In this document: in pieces, positions 19,758 to 31,598 of the stretch
Position numbering within the stretch: position 1 is the stretch's first letter
How the letters are laid out: each line of letters opens with the position of its first letter
The notes under the pieces: generated by a model
Databases searched by the model: none
What the model was told of the DNA's origin: nothing
Seen by the model: only the letters and a program-made list of their open reading frames with translations
Made by a program: the position numbers and the translations under genes
NCBI GenBank assembly: GCA_023053575.1
Contig: JAKZAP010000010.1
Location: forward strand, 12,609,225-12,673,224
DNA length: 64,000 nt
From: Branchinecta lynchi
Lineage: Eukaryota; Arthropoda; Branchiopoda; Anostraca; Branchinectidae
Direction of reading: 5' to 3'

Positions 19758-19797
19758 GTCAGAAATAAATGAAATGAAATGAAAGGAAATGAAAATA

Positions 19798-19920
19798 TAT
19801 GCATGGTACATTTTTAACTACCATACACTTTTTTAATCCTGAAGGTAAATAATCGTCTGTGCCTCAAGACAGCGCAAATCTTAGCTGATACCCTTAGCTG
19901 CCACGCATGCTACGTCTGCT
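19798..19920 (-). mobile_element. R1 left-arm remnant
   Basis: It matches the R1 arm at 32085-32190: CATACACTTTTTTAATCCTGAAGG, GTGCCTCAAGACAGCGCA, ACCCTTAGCTGCCACGC. The terminal hairpin itself is missing, so the element is truncated here. Confidence 0.6.
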
Positions 19921-21215
19921 ACTATTTTCATCGAAGCTCTCACAAAATTTAAATTATGAAAAAAAGATAGCGGGAAATGTCCTATTCGACTTTTTCATAA
20001 ATCTCAATTTCAGCTTTTCCTGGAAAATTCCTCCTAATCTGCAGCCCCTCTTTTACAGTCATCCCCCTGTCCTTTTCTGGTCTAATAAACTGTCTATTAA
20101 ATGTCAGATCAGGTCACTTACACAGCCATCTCATCCTGTGACCATACTAGACATCGATATCTCTCCCTCGCATTTCCAGTGATTTGATTCGTATCTCAGG
20201 TGAATTCTCCAGTCAAAATCCTTCTGGAAAATAGAACCACCAAAGAAATGACTCGACTGGGGGGTTCACAAGTCCTGATGTGAAGGACAATCACGAAGTG
20301 TCGAATAACGAGCAGGACCAAGCGAGCGTTCCCTGCGCTGTTCACAGTTCAAAATTTGTCGCAGCCTCTCCATCAGTGAAAAACGCTCCTGCTGGGGTTT
20401 TGGACTTTCCCTTTTAAACTAATTCATAGAACATAATACGTTTATAACTTAAATCTGATGCAATTTGTAGCAACACATTATGACACATTTTGTGAAACAT
20501 TTTTAGTTAAAGATGACACAAAAAGCACATTTTAGAGAAAAAAAATGATACAATGCTTCAAAACTATTTGGCAGCCCTGTCAGTAAGTAATAGGAGGCAA
20601 GTCCGCGTGGTCCTTGCCACGAATGGTTCAATGGGCGTGTGCTACGGCGTTCGGGGGCTAAAGACTGCTCGGGACGGAAAGATTTAAAGGTTTAACTCAA
20701 AAGCCAACTTAATTTTGTGTCAATTAACTGAACTGAATTGAATTTTTTTATTTTCCACTAGCTGCTCTAATTATCACATTGAGAATAACTGCGGAATTCT
20801 ACTATGACACGGTAAATTTTAATCTCAACACAAACGCGGCTTTTCAGTGGGCAGTAGTGAGATTGGTGAAGATTGCTTAGTGCCTGAACAAAAAAATCAC
20901 AAACCTTTCTCGTAAGACATACAACAAAAGGACAAGCGAATAGAGGTACCATAGAAATCCAACTATTTGAAGATCAATTATTCGTGCATAGCGGAACAAC
21001 GAAGTGGCGCAATTCCAGCGGGTCTTCAAGCCAATTTAACTGAATAAGTGATGGGCAACTAGATTGTCCTATCCGAGCCTTTTCGGTTAAACTTTAAGGA
21101 TTTAATTTGACAAAGTCCAAAGTCGGGGTCGGAGCCGGGTTCGTTGACTGAAATTGCTTGCTTTTACTGTTTTCACACCCCAGTGGCGACTTATATACGT
21201 GGTCTACTGACCTCT
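19921..21215. other. Mostly featureless; possible LINE tail near 20705-20770
   Basis: No convincing gene. At 20705-20760 AACTGAACTGAATTGAATTTTTTTA could be the inverted ATTCA-type tail of a minus-strand LINE. The 61-codon frame upstream of it (20767-20952) shows no diagnostic motif. Confidence 0.3.
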
Positions 21216-21670
21216 GAAATTTCAAATTCCGAGCAAACTATTTAACCGGCGAAAAGGAAAATTCAAAAACAGATTTAGTATGTTTCTGTACCCCTGTATC
21301 GAACTTTTAATTTTACGAAATTTCTGTTCTTGCTCAGATTCCGGGTGAACTATTTGCAGGGTGAGAAAATGAAGTTCAGTTCCAGATTCAGCATGTCTCC
21401 GTGCACATACATTGACTCTCAAATCAGCTTGAAATTACATTTGCTTCGTGCCTTAATTTAAACATCCTTCCCCACCCCTAAATGTAGAGCTACAGGGCCC
21501 ATCCACGAACTTGACCTCTAGATTTCGACCCCTCACTCTAAGTTTGAGCAAAATATCTCGACCCCTTCGACAGTTATCAGGCTGACGAACGGACGGACAG
21601 ACGGACAACTTTTACAAACTCATAGATATACAAGTTTTGGGGTCCTAATTATAAGATATTCTTTTCGGTG
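21216..21670 (+). mobile_element. R3 dispersed repeat, fragment
   Basis: It holds about two of the R3 monomers (AGATTCCGGGTGAACTATTTGC..., CAGCATGTCTCCGTGC...). The conserved R3 end follows: AAATGTAGAGCTACAGGGCC, CTCGACCCCTTCGACAG, and a run of GGACGGACAGACGGACAACTTTT (about 21590-21620). The fuller copy is at 41560-42565. Confidence 0.65.
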
Positions 21671-22590
21671 AAAAGTACTAGATCTCGATAAGGGGTCTGC
21701 AAGATTACCTTGCAAGTTTAGGAATTCTGGAAGTATGTAAGACCCGATTGTCTGTATCAGGAACTTTTAAAATATTCACTTTTCGGATCCCATTGAAACC
21801 TTGGTCATGTTCGTGAAACTGTTTTGTCTTTGCCTTCACAATCTCCAAAGGATTTCTCACTTTGAGACTGGACTTTACAAAAGAGTTACTGGCGGAAATG
21901 GTCCTTTTAAGTTTCAGAGAGGTTGCAACTCCTGGAACCGTTAAAGCAGGAAAACGGGATCCAGTCTCCGTGGAACACGCGTGGCTAGGGCCCACAGGGA
22001 ATAGACCAATCTGTGTCTGTCGCTTTAGTACAGAACTTATGACCGCGAAGCGCACTGACAACTTATGGGAAAAGTGCAATTGTCATTCATGAGTCAAGAA
22101 AATTGGTAGAAACCTACGCCGTCTTTGCCTCACTGTCACTTTAGCTTCAGGCTCAACTTCTTTCGGTGTCCCAGATCGAATGAAAGGTAGTTGACTTACC
22201 TGAACCACCAGCAATAATGCCCCGTGATAGTTTGATAAATTCCCCCCCCCCCCCCCTCCTCCCTTCAGGTGGTGACGAATATGAAGCGAATATTCAAACT
22301 ATGGCTAACAAGTGCACAAGCGCTCAAACGTGAACCAAATCGTAGCAGCCTAATCCCCTTTTGTCACAATTAATTAAGAACGGCATATCATCGATCGTAT
22401 GACAGAATAGTCCAGTTTCCAACTGCTGATTAAAGAAGTACGCCGCGTCGTCTAGTTTGTTGCAGTTAAACCAAAATCCTCATCCATAAGATATAACTCC
22501 CCAAATTCCTCATCCATAAGATATAACTCACCAAATTTATAAAAGTTGAACTTGAGACCTCAGACGAACTTAACGCATGGGAAATCGGGG
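21671..22590. other. No recognised feature; 31-bp duplication
   Basis: The only structure I see is a direct repeat of TCCTCATCCATAAGATATAA at about 22477 and 22508. Minus frame 21705-22079 (124 codons) has no recognisable domain. Confidence 0.4.
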
Positions 22591-22594
22591 ACCA

Positions 22595-23270
22595 GCTGCC
22601 CATGAACGGGAGGGGGGGGGGGGGGGGGTCGGGACCCATCAAAATGCGTACTTACTCCTCTTTTTCCTCAAGTATACCAGCTTAGACTTGGATTACAGCC
22701 ACGGGTAAAAACAAAAAATCCTGGGCAATTTGGGCCTACTTGCCCATGAACGGGGAGGGTGGGGGGTGGTTCAACTCCACGATATATCCCCAGCGACTAT
22801 CCAAAAGCACAAAGGAATTTCATTGTCTTATCGCTAGTTATTGTCAAGTTAAAACATTAAAAAATGGGCAATCTGGACCCAATTGCCCCTGAACCAAGTG
22901 GAGGTGGGGTTTGGGACCCGCAAAAAGTAAAAAGAGACCCCAGTGCTCACAAACCTACCAAGTTTTAACTTGATATCTGTCGATTCCTGTCACGGGTAAC
23001 GAACTATACTCCTGGACAATCTGGGCCCAGTTGCCCATGAACGGGGTGAGTGGGGGAGGTGCAACTTTATAAGAAATTCCCAGCCCTAGGATCTACATGT
23101 GCAAGGAATTTCATCGTTCTATGTCCAGTTGTGGTCAAGTTATGAACATTGTTCACGTACTGGGCAGTCTGGGCCCATTTGCTCCTAAACCGGATCGAGG
23201 TGGGGGGTGGGACCCAGAAAAGGCAGTACTAGACCCCAATACCCACTAGTGTGCCAAGTCTGAACTTGAT
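22595..23270. repeat. Tandem array, ~145-bp units alternating in two types
   Basis: TTGCCCATGAACGGGG-type phrases recur at about 22595, 22740, 22885, 23030 and 23178. Units 1, 3 and 5 continue with GGGACCC...AAGT. Units 2 and 4 continue with CAACT...AGGAATTTCAT. The true period is thus a ~290-bp dimer. Long G-runs occur in unit 1 (22609-22630). No ORF. Confidence 0.75.
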
Positions 23271-23395
23271 ACTTGCGATGGTTCACGAGCTATGAGCTCC
23301 ACAAAATATGGTGAAAACCGGAAACTGCAAACGGAAACCTGCTATAGCACTCGCAATAGTGGACTGTTCCAAGGAACACTCCACTAAAAATGGAT

Positions 23396-24025
23396 ATGCC
23401 AGCTATACGGTGCTTTCGCAGCGACGTTTCGGCTGTTCTCGGCAAGGGTCCTAGTCACGCTGTTGAACGTCAGGGAACGTTGGAAAGAAGAAATGAACCT
23501 GCAATAATCATTTAGATTATAATATTAATCATTTATATATTGAGATCATTTCGGTTATTATCAATTTGGTCATTTCGATTCTATCTAATCATTTAGATTA
23601 TACTCTATATGACCAATTCAGAAACTTGCCAGTGAACCTTCGGAAGAACGAGAAACGTCACCAAAACGAATCCTCAAACTTGAGTCAAATTCTGTGTCAA
23701 TCAATCAACGACGCGTATTACGTGTCGCGTCAGCGACGTTTTTGGCATTTAGCTAGGCACACGGCGATTCTTCGTCAAGAAGAAGAGTTAGTCATCGAGA
23801 GTATTATATTGATCATTTATATATTGAGGTTATTACAGCTTAATTTCTTCCTCCCGAAGTTGTCCCTGACGTCAACAGCCTGACAAGGACCCTTGGCAAA
23901 TAAGGGCCGAAATACGCTGCCGAAGCATCGTAGCTGACGTATCCATTGTATGCATTGTTTGAATACATGTTTCCCAATCAGCTTGGGCTCAAGGAGTTTT
24001 TAATATGAATTGAATTGTTCATCAT
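23396..24025. mobile_element. Degenerate foldback element (relative of 33229-34032)
   Basis: The left arm (about 23396-23545) and right arm (about 23805-23985) are inverted copies. Both carry the same motif in opposite orientation (CTGACAAGGACCCTTGG...GGGCCGAAATAC on the right). The right end also shares ATTGTTTGAATAC...CAGCTTGGGCTCAAGG with the left end of the 33-kb element. The arms differ at many positions, so this is an older copy. A 105-codon frame between the arms (23566-23883) has no motif I recognise. Confidence 0.65.
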
Positions 24026-24469
24026 CACTTGAAGATGGGCTTGCGAAGGATTGCTAAAGACATCTTAATTTTTATCAAACGGGTACGTAATGCATATCTT
24101 CCTATATTCCACAGATAGCTATGTTAACGCAATGTTTTTCGTGGAGGTTGATTTGATATCGTATCAGCCTCCAGAAAAGATGACACGAAGGTGTGTCAAC
24201 CTCCGCAGAATTTCATCGATAACTTTTCCTTAAATTCTGAAAAGAGGAACTGGGATTCAAAGAATAAGTAAAAGACATCACTCTCAGAAAGAAAAAAATA
24301 CTAAGAAATAATAAAAGAGAAATAATTGAAAAACTCTATAGAAAAGAAATGTTCGAAATTGAAAGAAAATCTTGCTTTTCCCTTGTTACAATCACATTTC
24401 GACTGAAAAAACAGCTATTGAGCAATTATCACAGGCTTTTTCTTGATTTTGCTCAAATTTTTCAATTGG

Positions 24470-25015
24470 TCCACGTTCACCAGCTCCGCCTCCGATGACT
24501 CCATATTCTAAACATAGCAAAAAAAAGATAAAGCCTCCCATGTTTCCTCGATGTGTGCAGACTGCGTTTTAGTTTCACTAGAAATTTCTAAACCCGCAAG
24601 TTTGTCGTACTTTAAATGGCGCAAGCATAGTAGGCGGCGCTACGAGTATGCCCGTTTGCGAAGCGTAGGTCTTGGCGCTACTCCTTAGTATTATTTTGCT
24701 ATGCTAGGAAGTGGTGAAGACATGAAAAAAGTGACAAACACTCGAATAGCTGCGACAGTAGCCCCACGTCCCAACGTCCCTCGTGCACCAGTGCTGGCTC
24801 CAATAACTTCATATTCTGAACAGAGCAAAAGTAAGATACAACTTCTCCTGTTTCCTCGATGTGTGCAGACAACATCTTAGATTCACTAGAAATTTGTAAA
24901 CCCATAAGTTTGTCTCGCTTTAAATACTGCAAGCGTAGTGGGTGGCGCTACGAGTATGGCCAGATTGCGAAGCATGAAAAGCATTGGTCTTGGCGCTACT
25001 CCCTATTGTACTCTG
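24470..25015. repeat. Diverged ~300-bp tandem duplication
   Basis: Segments 24470-24690 and 24770-25010 share order and wording: CACCAG...CTCC, CATATTCTRAACA, TTTCCTCGATGTGTGCAGAC, TTCACTAGAAATTT, GGCGCTACGAGTATG, and GGTCTTGGCGCTACTCC. They look about 75-80% alike. No gene found. Confidence 0.65.
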
Positions 25016-25069
25016 GTCGGGACGTCGAAGAACGAAGTCGGCAGTTCACATGAGGAGAAGCTGCTCTGG

Positions 25070-25480
25070 TATTATTATTATTATTTATTTATCACCCACA
25101 ACTACCAATAAACAAGTAGTACAAGTGGAGTAAACGATAAAAAGAAAAAGAACTTCAACTAAACACTGTCCTCTTCAACAAAAAATTGAATAAGACCGTG
25201 ATCAGGGCCTATTTTACAAAATGCATCCGCAGAAAGCTTTCTGTGTAGGTCACCGAACTTTTGAACTACATCCGTAACATTATATTTTTTAACCAAATAC
25301 CGATTTCTAGTCCACGGTGGCAGAGAAAGCAGAAATTTGCAAAATTTGAAATACGTAACTTTCATTTTCTTCAAATCTTTTAGCTTCAGAACAGAATGAA
25401 TACCCGAAAAATAAAGAACAGAATGATCAGAAAACGTCTGCAAATTTGTGTAGACATTTGTGATTCTTAGCTAACGAACA
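25070..25480 (-). pseudogene. LINE ORF2 C-terminal fragment and 3' tail
   Basis: The 94-codon minus frame (25159-25443) reads as the end of a LINE ORF2, a region C-terminal to the RT: HSVLYFSGIHSVL, then LKKMKVTYFKFCKFLLSLP, then KKYNVTDVVQKFGDLHRKL. The block after FKF...KFL parallels the C-terminus of the 17-19 kb LINE (TFFKFGKFLCRF). Downstream on the minus strand come a short UTR and an (AATA/AATAAT)n tail at 25070-25092. The 5' part is missing. Confidence 0.6.
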
Positions 25481-26945
25481 ATTCGACACGGAACATCTCA
25501 CTAATCTGAAGCACAAGCTGTGGGAGAAAGATTTTTGTTTCCCCATATTCTAACAGGCGGGACTCTTTCGAAACTCTGCTACTCAATGACTGCTCTGAAA
25601 CTTTATTGCAAACCCATCCCGGGTGTCTTTTGCCTCCTCGACCCTCTTATTTTTATAAGCTCATCGGATGCAATAAGCGAGAGCCTGATCAGAGTCAAAC
25701 ACGGCAAATACAAAAAATCAGCGTAGTGCTACTAAGGTGGATAAAACTGACATGGTAGTTAGAAATATTGGAAAGGAGGACGCGCGGAACGGATAGGCAG
25801 TAAGATAGGTAAGACTAGTCCTTTAACTGTGCAACTGTCTTTAGTAGATCCAACTTCTTTACTTACAGTCATGCCGACTTTATGGTTTGTTTTACTTCCA
25901 CTAGTGATTCTTGTCTGCTGCCAAAACACATTTTAATCTTCTTCTGTCCTTCGATGCTTTGCAAATTTTGATTTTTCAAAAGCTTTCTTTGTTATTCTCT
26001 GAAAGGATGATTACCTCCGCATAATTACCTTCCCAGGTATATTTATTCATGTGAATGAAAGGGAGCAGCTTTCCAAACAAAGCGTCTTTCCACTCGAAAT
26101 CCTTTACAGTAAACCAGCGTTTTTGTGAACCCGTTTTCATAAAGATCAAAGCATCATTGCTAAAATTGTTCCCATTCTCTAAGGTGCCGGGTAACGAGTT
26201 CCTATTGGATGACGGCAAGTGGCTTTGGAAAGCTTGACAGCCAATAGGAGTGAGTCTTCCTTGTCTTTCAACGCGGTGGAATGGTTAAGGAAAGCAGTAG
26301 ATCTTTTGAAGCTGTTGGAGTGGTAGCTCAAGTTGGTGGATGGGAAGGACTGCATAAAATCTGGTAAGTGGAATTCATTCTTCCGAGAACGTAAGCTCAC
26401 TTCTTCTGTTGTCTGTTCGGCAGTGTGGGTTCAGCCGAGAATTGTTATAAATTTATCTCTCGTTAACCAAATCCACAAGTACACCATAAAACAGTTCACC
26501 TTAAATACGGTTGTTCAGAGAAAATTCACTAACGACCTTGAATTCAGTTCAATGCTGTTACACCATGTCAGTAAAAAGGACTAGTTGTCAAGTGACGCCA
26601 TCTGAAGGAAAATCATGAGCCCAAGCTGTGCACGCATCTGTTAGAGGGGTTTTCAAGTTTATTGTCAGTCTTGAAAAATCAGGAAAATCATTTTCTACAC
26701 GATAAGGTGAACAAGCAGTTGTAAAACCGGCTTCAGACTTTTGCTGACGAAAATAAAGCGCTCCAAATTTTTTGACTTTTGCTCAAAGGCTTGTCTCTCC
26801 CCCTGCTTCGGCCCTATATCTTCTTCAACCGCAGTCGGGTTTATTAATGAATTTGGCTCATTAACAAATGCTCGATCAGGGTTGCTACATGTCGCACGAT
26901 AAATTGTCACTCTATTTTGTTTTTGTAACTCTTGTCCTACGTAGG
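25481..26945. other. No recognised feature; three short minus-strand ORFs
   Basis: ORFs at 25976-26218, 26179-26400 and 26695-26958 (80, 73 and 87 codons, minus) have reasonably mixed composition. Their translations match no domain I know and are not linked by obvious splice sites. They could be exons of an unrecognised gene or chance. Confidence 0.3.
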
Positions 26946-26949
26946 ACAT

Positions 26950-27190
26950 AAAAATCACTCTATTTCAGAAAATGACCAAATGTGTCATTTTTGCAGCAGG
27001 GATTCCGACCAGAAGTGACTATTTCAATTTTTTTTTTCATGAAAGTAAAATTAAGATGTGTCAATTTTACAGAGGCGATTTCGACCAAAAGTGAACATTT
27101 CATGAAAATAAATTTCACTCCCAATTCACTCTCTGTTTTGGGCCAAAAGTCACTATCGAAAATGTTTTTGATGTGGCAACCGTTTGCTTA
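26950..27190. repeat. Short loose tandem repeat
   Basis: Phrases of the form CGACCARAAGTGAMYATTTCA recur at about 27007, 27070 and 27140 with TGTGTCAWTTTT between, a spacing near 65-75 bp. Confidence 0.45.
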
Positions 27191-27214
27191 ATGCCTTGTT
27201 TGGGCAAGTCGGAT

Positions 27215-27420
27215 TCGTGAGTAATTATTTATTTATACATTTACTCACCAGTGTCAAAAGTGTACAAAGTGAAGTAAACCAAAACAATAGTGACATGGCT
27301 AATAAATTATACAGCGATGTCATAGGTTTTGGTGGGACTCCAAAATTCGAGTTGTTTCCACTTATCTGGCCCTTTAAATACCAGGCTTTCCGGAAAACAT
27401 AATCGTTGCACGCGGAAAGC
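27215..27420 (-). mobile_element. Probable LINE 3' end (minus)
   Basis: Reading the minus strand the segment ends in TTTGTACACTTTTGACACTGG and an ATAAATAAATAATT tail (27219-27240). Layout and wording resemble the tail region at 25070-25130. Coding sequence is too short to confirm. Confidence 0.4.
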
Positions 27421-27589
27421 AAGTGCCACTCCCCTGCCTGACCCTATAGCCTGAAGCAGTTTTTGCCAGACTCGAATTGATCCTGTTTGGAAAAAGTAGA
27501 AGAAAACATCGCTTATTTTCTTCCTGCTACCTGCAGATCCAACAACTGTGTCAAGAAATATAGCCTATAGCTCTATTAAATTTCTTTGT

Positions 27590-28030
27590 TTGCCGGATTC
27601 CGGTCAAACCATTCACACGATGAGAAAATTAAGTTAAGTCTGTGCTAAATCTGTCTTAACCCCCTTGCGAATGTTAGTTTCTAAATTATGTATACGAAAC
27701 TATCAACGTTCAGTGTGTTGTTTTGTCCTCTCTCTGGTACATTTTTGACAGGCTTTGACTAAATCCCTGACAAACTATTCACTTGAGGCAGGAATTAAAA
27801 GCATTTCCTCATTCACCTTCTATTTTTACCTCAAAACAGACCTTCCAACCAGTTTGATCGAATATCTTTCTGTATCCGATCTTTAAATTTTACTAATTCT
27901 TAACTAACTTACTAATTCGTTAAGTCTACGGGTCCGACTTCAGTCTTGACCTAACGAGTCTATACACCAGCTTTCAGAACGTCTTGATCCACTTGAAAGT
28001 CTACAGGTGACAGATAATTGGACGAACTTC
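27590..28030 (+). mobile_element. R3 dispersed repeat, degenerate fragment
   Basis: R3 phrases are still visible (GGATTCCGGTCAAACCATTCAC..., GTCTATACACCAGCTTTCAGAACGTC, GGACGAACTT). The monomers and the GGACGGACAGACGG end are eroded. Confidence 0.45.
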
Positions 28031-29766
28031 CAGATTTACGCTGTGACGGCTATCTGTCACTTTCATTTGAGATCCCAAAATTCACGGGCCCTGATGGGAG
28101 GCCACAGTACAGTAGGCTGTATTTCCCAACCCCCACCCCGTGAATGTCGTAGTTGTCACACGCGGTTAAGAGCTATTCACCGCTTCCGATGGGCTTCGCT
28201 TTTATCCCTTGCTACTGCTTCTTCCCCAGTATTGGCGTTTCAATTGTCTCGCGTGGCATGTCGTTTGGAAGCAAGCTTTGTGTTTCGTGCCATCTGCTGC
28301 CGTTTGAAACGAGAATGAAGTGTCGAATTAGCTGCTTTTATGTGATTGATCGTAACAGACGGTGGCGGAGTTTTTTGTCAAAAGAGTTGGCCGATAATGG
28401 ATTAATCGGTGGGCTATTTTCAAATGTCAGGAAATCGATGGAGGCAGGAATTAACAGTGTCGGGGGGTTGGGGGACAGTTGTCATGCTTGTGTTCTCGAG
28501 ATGCCAGTTGTCAGTTAAAATAAAAACAAGTCGGCAGTACAGTTCCCGTCACGCAATCTTTCCCCTTCTTGGAACTAGAGTGGTTTTATCCAGTGTGTTT
28601 ACCTTGATTTTCTACTTGTTTGGCTTCATTTTTAGTGGAGTGGAGTCAAACGTTTTGTGAAGTCGTAATTAGTGAACCCTGGCATGTATCAAATTGAAAT
28701 TTTGTAAATTTGCTGACACTGGGATCTAAGGTTCCTGACTCTCACACCTACTATATTCAGGAGCAGTTTTTGTCGTATAATTTATTCGATTTTTTTTTTT
28801 AATCTTGCAGTGTATTTCGATAGAAAATAAATGTTAGGCTAAAAATAACAATAATAATCTGAATTTAGGGTGCATTAATTATTACGCCACAGTAAAACAT
28901 CTAGCTTATACTCTCCTGGAACTTGAAGGGAAAGTAGTATCTTCCACCTGATCACCCCTTGGAACGCATCTCACAAATAATTTTCGAAATGGTTTCTGGT
29001 CCCAAGAATTTCTTCTCCTGACCGGGACCCCACAGCCTTTTTCGTCCTGATTTCCACTCCGAAAAGCTCCCACACAACTTTTGGGTAATTTATTTAGATT
29101 GGATTTGGGAGAAAGATATTTTGCATCTCGTCATCGAAAAAGAATAAAAGCCTTCGATCTTTATTTTTCATTGCCTAAAAAGACCCCCGTTTTTGGCATA
29201 CGTATACGCACGCGTATACCTTTACTTTTATTTACCCGTCGTAAGAATAAAAAATAAACACGAGTACTGCCATTGCAGGATGCCTATTCACAAGCACATC
29301 ACAAATACAATATACACATTTGAACACTGTGCATAAACCTACATGTCGGACTGGAAATGCTGGGTAAAGGTTATACGCGGGATTTACTGACTCCTAAAAT
29401 TTTCTTCTATGGTTTGCACCAAGATTAAACCTGTAGTAATCCAGTTTTTATTACTTGTAACAACAGGTGTGTTTATGAAAAGAAAACGTACACAAACGTA
29501 ACAACGCTATTGTACGATAGCCTGTGCTCTTATCTTGCTTCTTTGCCGTGCGTTTCGTGTCAGACGGTTGCACTTGGTCTTCAGTTTGGATATCCGACCA
29601 GTCTGGAAGGAATACTCTAAATGACTAAGTCCAAAACACACCAATGATCCTCAGGAAGAACGAGAAAACGTCTCACTAACGACTCGAACTCAACCAATCA
29701 TGGCGATCGTTGGGGACAGCTGTGGTGCCACTTCCGGCGATTTTGAATCGGCAAGGTGAGTTAGCC
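28031..29766. other. No recognised feature
   Basis: Plus-strand frames of 83-121 codons exist at 28007-28660 but overlap in three frames and contain no domain, signal peptide or repeat I recognise. The remainder is AT-rich and unremarkable. Confidence 0.4.
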
Positions 29767-29774
29767 ATCACGAG
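29767..29774. repeat. 8-bp target duplication (left)
   Basis: ATCACGAG, repeated exactly at 30531-30538. Confidence 0.9.
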
Positions 29775-30530
29775 CAGTGTTGCCACCGGCAGTAAAATTT
29801 TACTAGATCTAGTAAAAAATCTAGTAAAAATAGTGGATCTAGTAAATTCATTATAATATAGTCAAAAATCCCTATTTCTAGTAAATAAAACGGTCCAACC
29901 CAAAAGTTGTGTAATTTTTGACAAATTTTGAGGAAATTTACAGAGATATTAGGATCCACTCTTACTCTCACTCTCTGCAGCTGGCGCCATACACATGCAG
30001 AGGCCAGAGCGACAGTTCTCAATTTCCTCTGTTAACCAAACCAAGGATCAGAGCTCTTTGACAATTGTGCTAGGTATTTAGTACCTAGTGAAAACGAATG
30101 AACCAACTGTTTTCAAAAAAATCGACTGTTTTAAGAGAATTTGACCTGTTTAAACAAAAAGTCGACTGTCTCTAAAAAAATGGCGGCGCTTCGCGCCATT
30201 TTATATTTTGTTTACCGATTGGTAGACAATACTATGACGGTGCATGCCCCCTCATTTGTACGTTTCTGCTCTTTATGACCAAGTCCGTGGGCGGATATAT
30301 TTTTGATAGCTTTCTTTACGGAACCAAGTGTCAATCAAAATCAGTGCCTCAAAATTTAACTGTCTTTCAATGGATTTCTTTGTTGTTGCAATGTAGCACG
30401 TGTTCCCTAAGTCAATGCACGGCAGGACGGCAGGGCAGGAGGATTTTCGAGTTAGTAAATTTTATTAGAATCTAGTAAAACAAAAAAAAGGAATCTAGTA
30501 AAACTTAATTCTGGTCGGGTGGCAACGCTG
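29775..30530. mobile_element. Non-autonomous hAT-type element, 756 bp
   Basis: The left end is CAGTGTTGCCACC. The reverse complement of the right end is CAGCGTTGCCACC, a 13-bp inverted repeat with one mismatch. An exact 8-bp target duplication (ATCACGAG) flanks it. Subterminal regions on both sides carry repeated TCTAGTAAA words (29790-29890 and 30450-30505), which could serve as transposase binding sites. No transposase frame. Confidence 0.88.
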
Positions 30531-30538
30531 ATCACGAG

Positions 30539-31598
30539 TATTGCACTGATGGTGTTGTAGAGCAAGCGGACAATTCAGCTCAGTTCAATTTTATTGCAAC
30601 ACCAGTTACGGACTAGCCGAATAGCATGTGGTAGAGTCAACCATTAAATGAAAGACTAACCAACATAACCAGCATAAAATAGAAAGCTTATGTGCTTATG
30701 ACTAACCACTTCGGCTCGATGTTGGAAACTGGAAAGTGAGCCTCTCTTCTCGCTTAGAAGTTAGAAGAGTTAGGGGTTTGTCGGAACAAAATTTGAAATT
30801 TTCTAATTGAAAATTGGCTTGACGGACATGACTACATTCGGTAATTACGACATAGGTGGTCTACTAATTTGTCAATCCTCGGACGCTTCGTTGATGAATA
30901 GATGTGCATTTAACGCGTAAATAGATCTTGCGCGCCGAATCCCCGCAGAGGGGTCACACACTCAGTTCTTGTTTCGCAAATACCGTGCTAGATTGACTGA
31001 GCGGATCAGTGAGGGGGAGCCGGAAACGAAGCGGAAATGCACTTCGGGCATTAGTTCACGACGTATTTGCGACATGTTAGACGTTATTGGACAGGAAGCT
31101 CTTGTAGGTGTTTCCTGGCGGTTCTTCTGATAATATTAATAACAATTTATTAGAAAAAGCCTAATGTGTCCATACAACAGACGCCTGAAATGCCAACAAC
31201 AATTAATTTATACCACTAAAAATGAAAACAGGAACTATTTTTTTCTTTTCATTGCATTCAAATCGAAAAAAAATACCTCACGAATTACACTTTTATTTGT
31301 CGACTTTAAGATACCAGGGGAGAGAACAGAGAACACCAACAACCATTCCAACTACACCTAACGAAGGATATGGTGTAGATTTATTACCTGCCAATACAGT
31401 ACACGTACAATAGGGGGCAGAGTATGAAAGAAAAGAAAGAGAGAATAGAAGAAAAGGACAACAAATGCAGTTTAACACAAGTATATACGCTTTTATTTGT
31501 TCAATACACTCAACAATCAACTATTCTGTATAATTTCCAATTTAAGTCGTTCTTTGAAGAGTCGCCCAAAGGGTGACCAAGAGCCCGGAACTTATTTT
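30539..31598. other. Mostly featureless; two candidate LINE tails
   Basis: CAGCTCAGTTCAATTTTATT (30573-30592) and AATATTAATAACAATTTATT (31132-31151) could be inverted LINE tails (minus-strand copies). I see no RT motif next to either. No gene. Confidence 0.3.

Larger units (their letters stand above)
17297..19797 (+). mobile_element. LINE insertion (5'-truncated) in the R1 repeat
   Basis: The insertion comprises the ORF2 frame, a ~190-bp 3' UTR and a (GAAAT)n-like tail. R1 left-arm sequence stands immediately to its left (to ~17296) and to its right (from ~19798). The truncation point and the tail therefore mark the insertion junctions. A short microsatellite tail instead of poly(A) is typical of the CR1/L2-type and some other LINE groups. 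I do not assign a clade. Confidence 0.8.

Noticed and set aside
28007..28660. Protein-coding gene from three overlapping plus-strand ORFs (83-121 codons)
   Set aside because: Frames overlap each other, no motif or conserved feature, no splice or promoter evidence.
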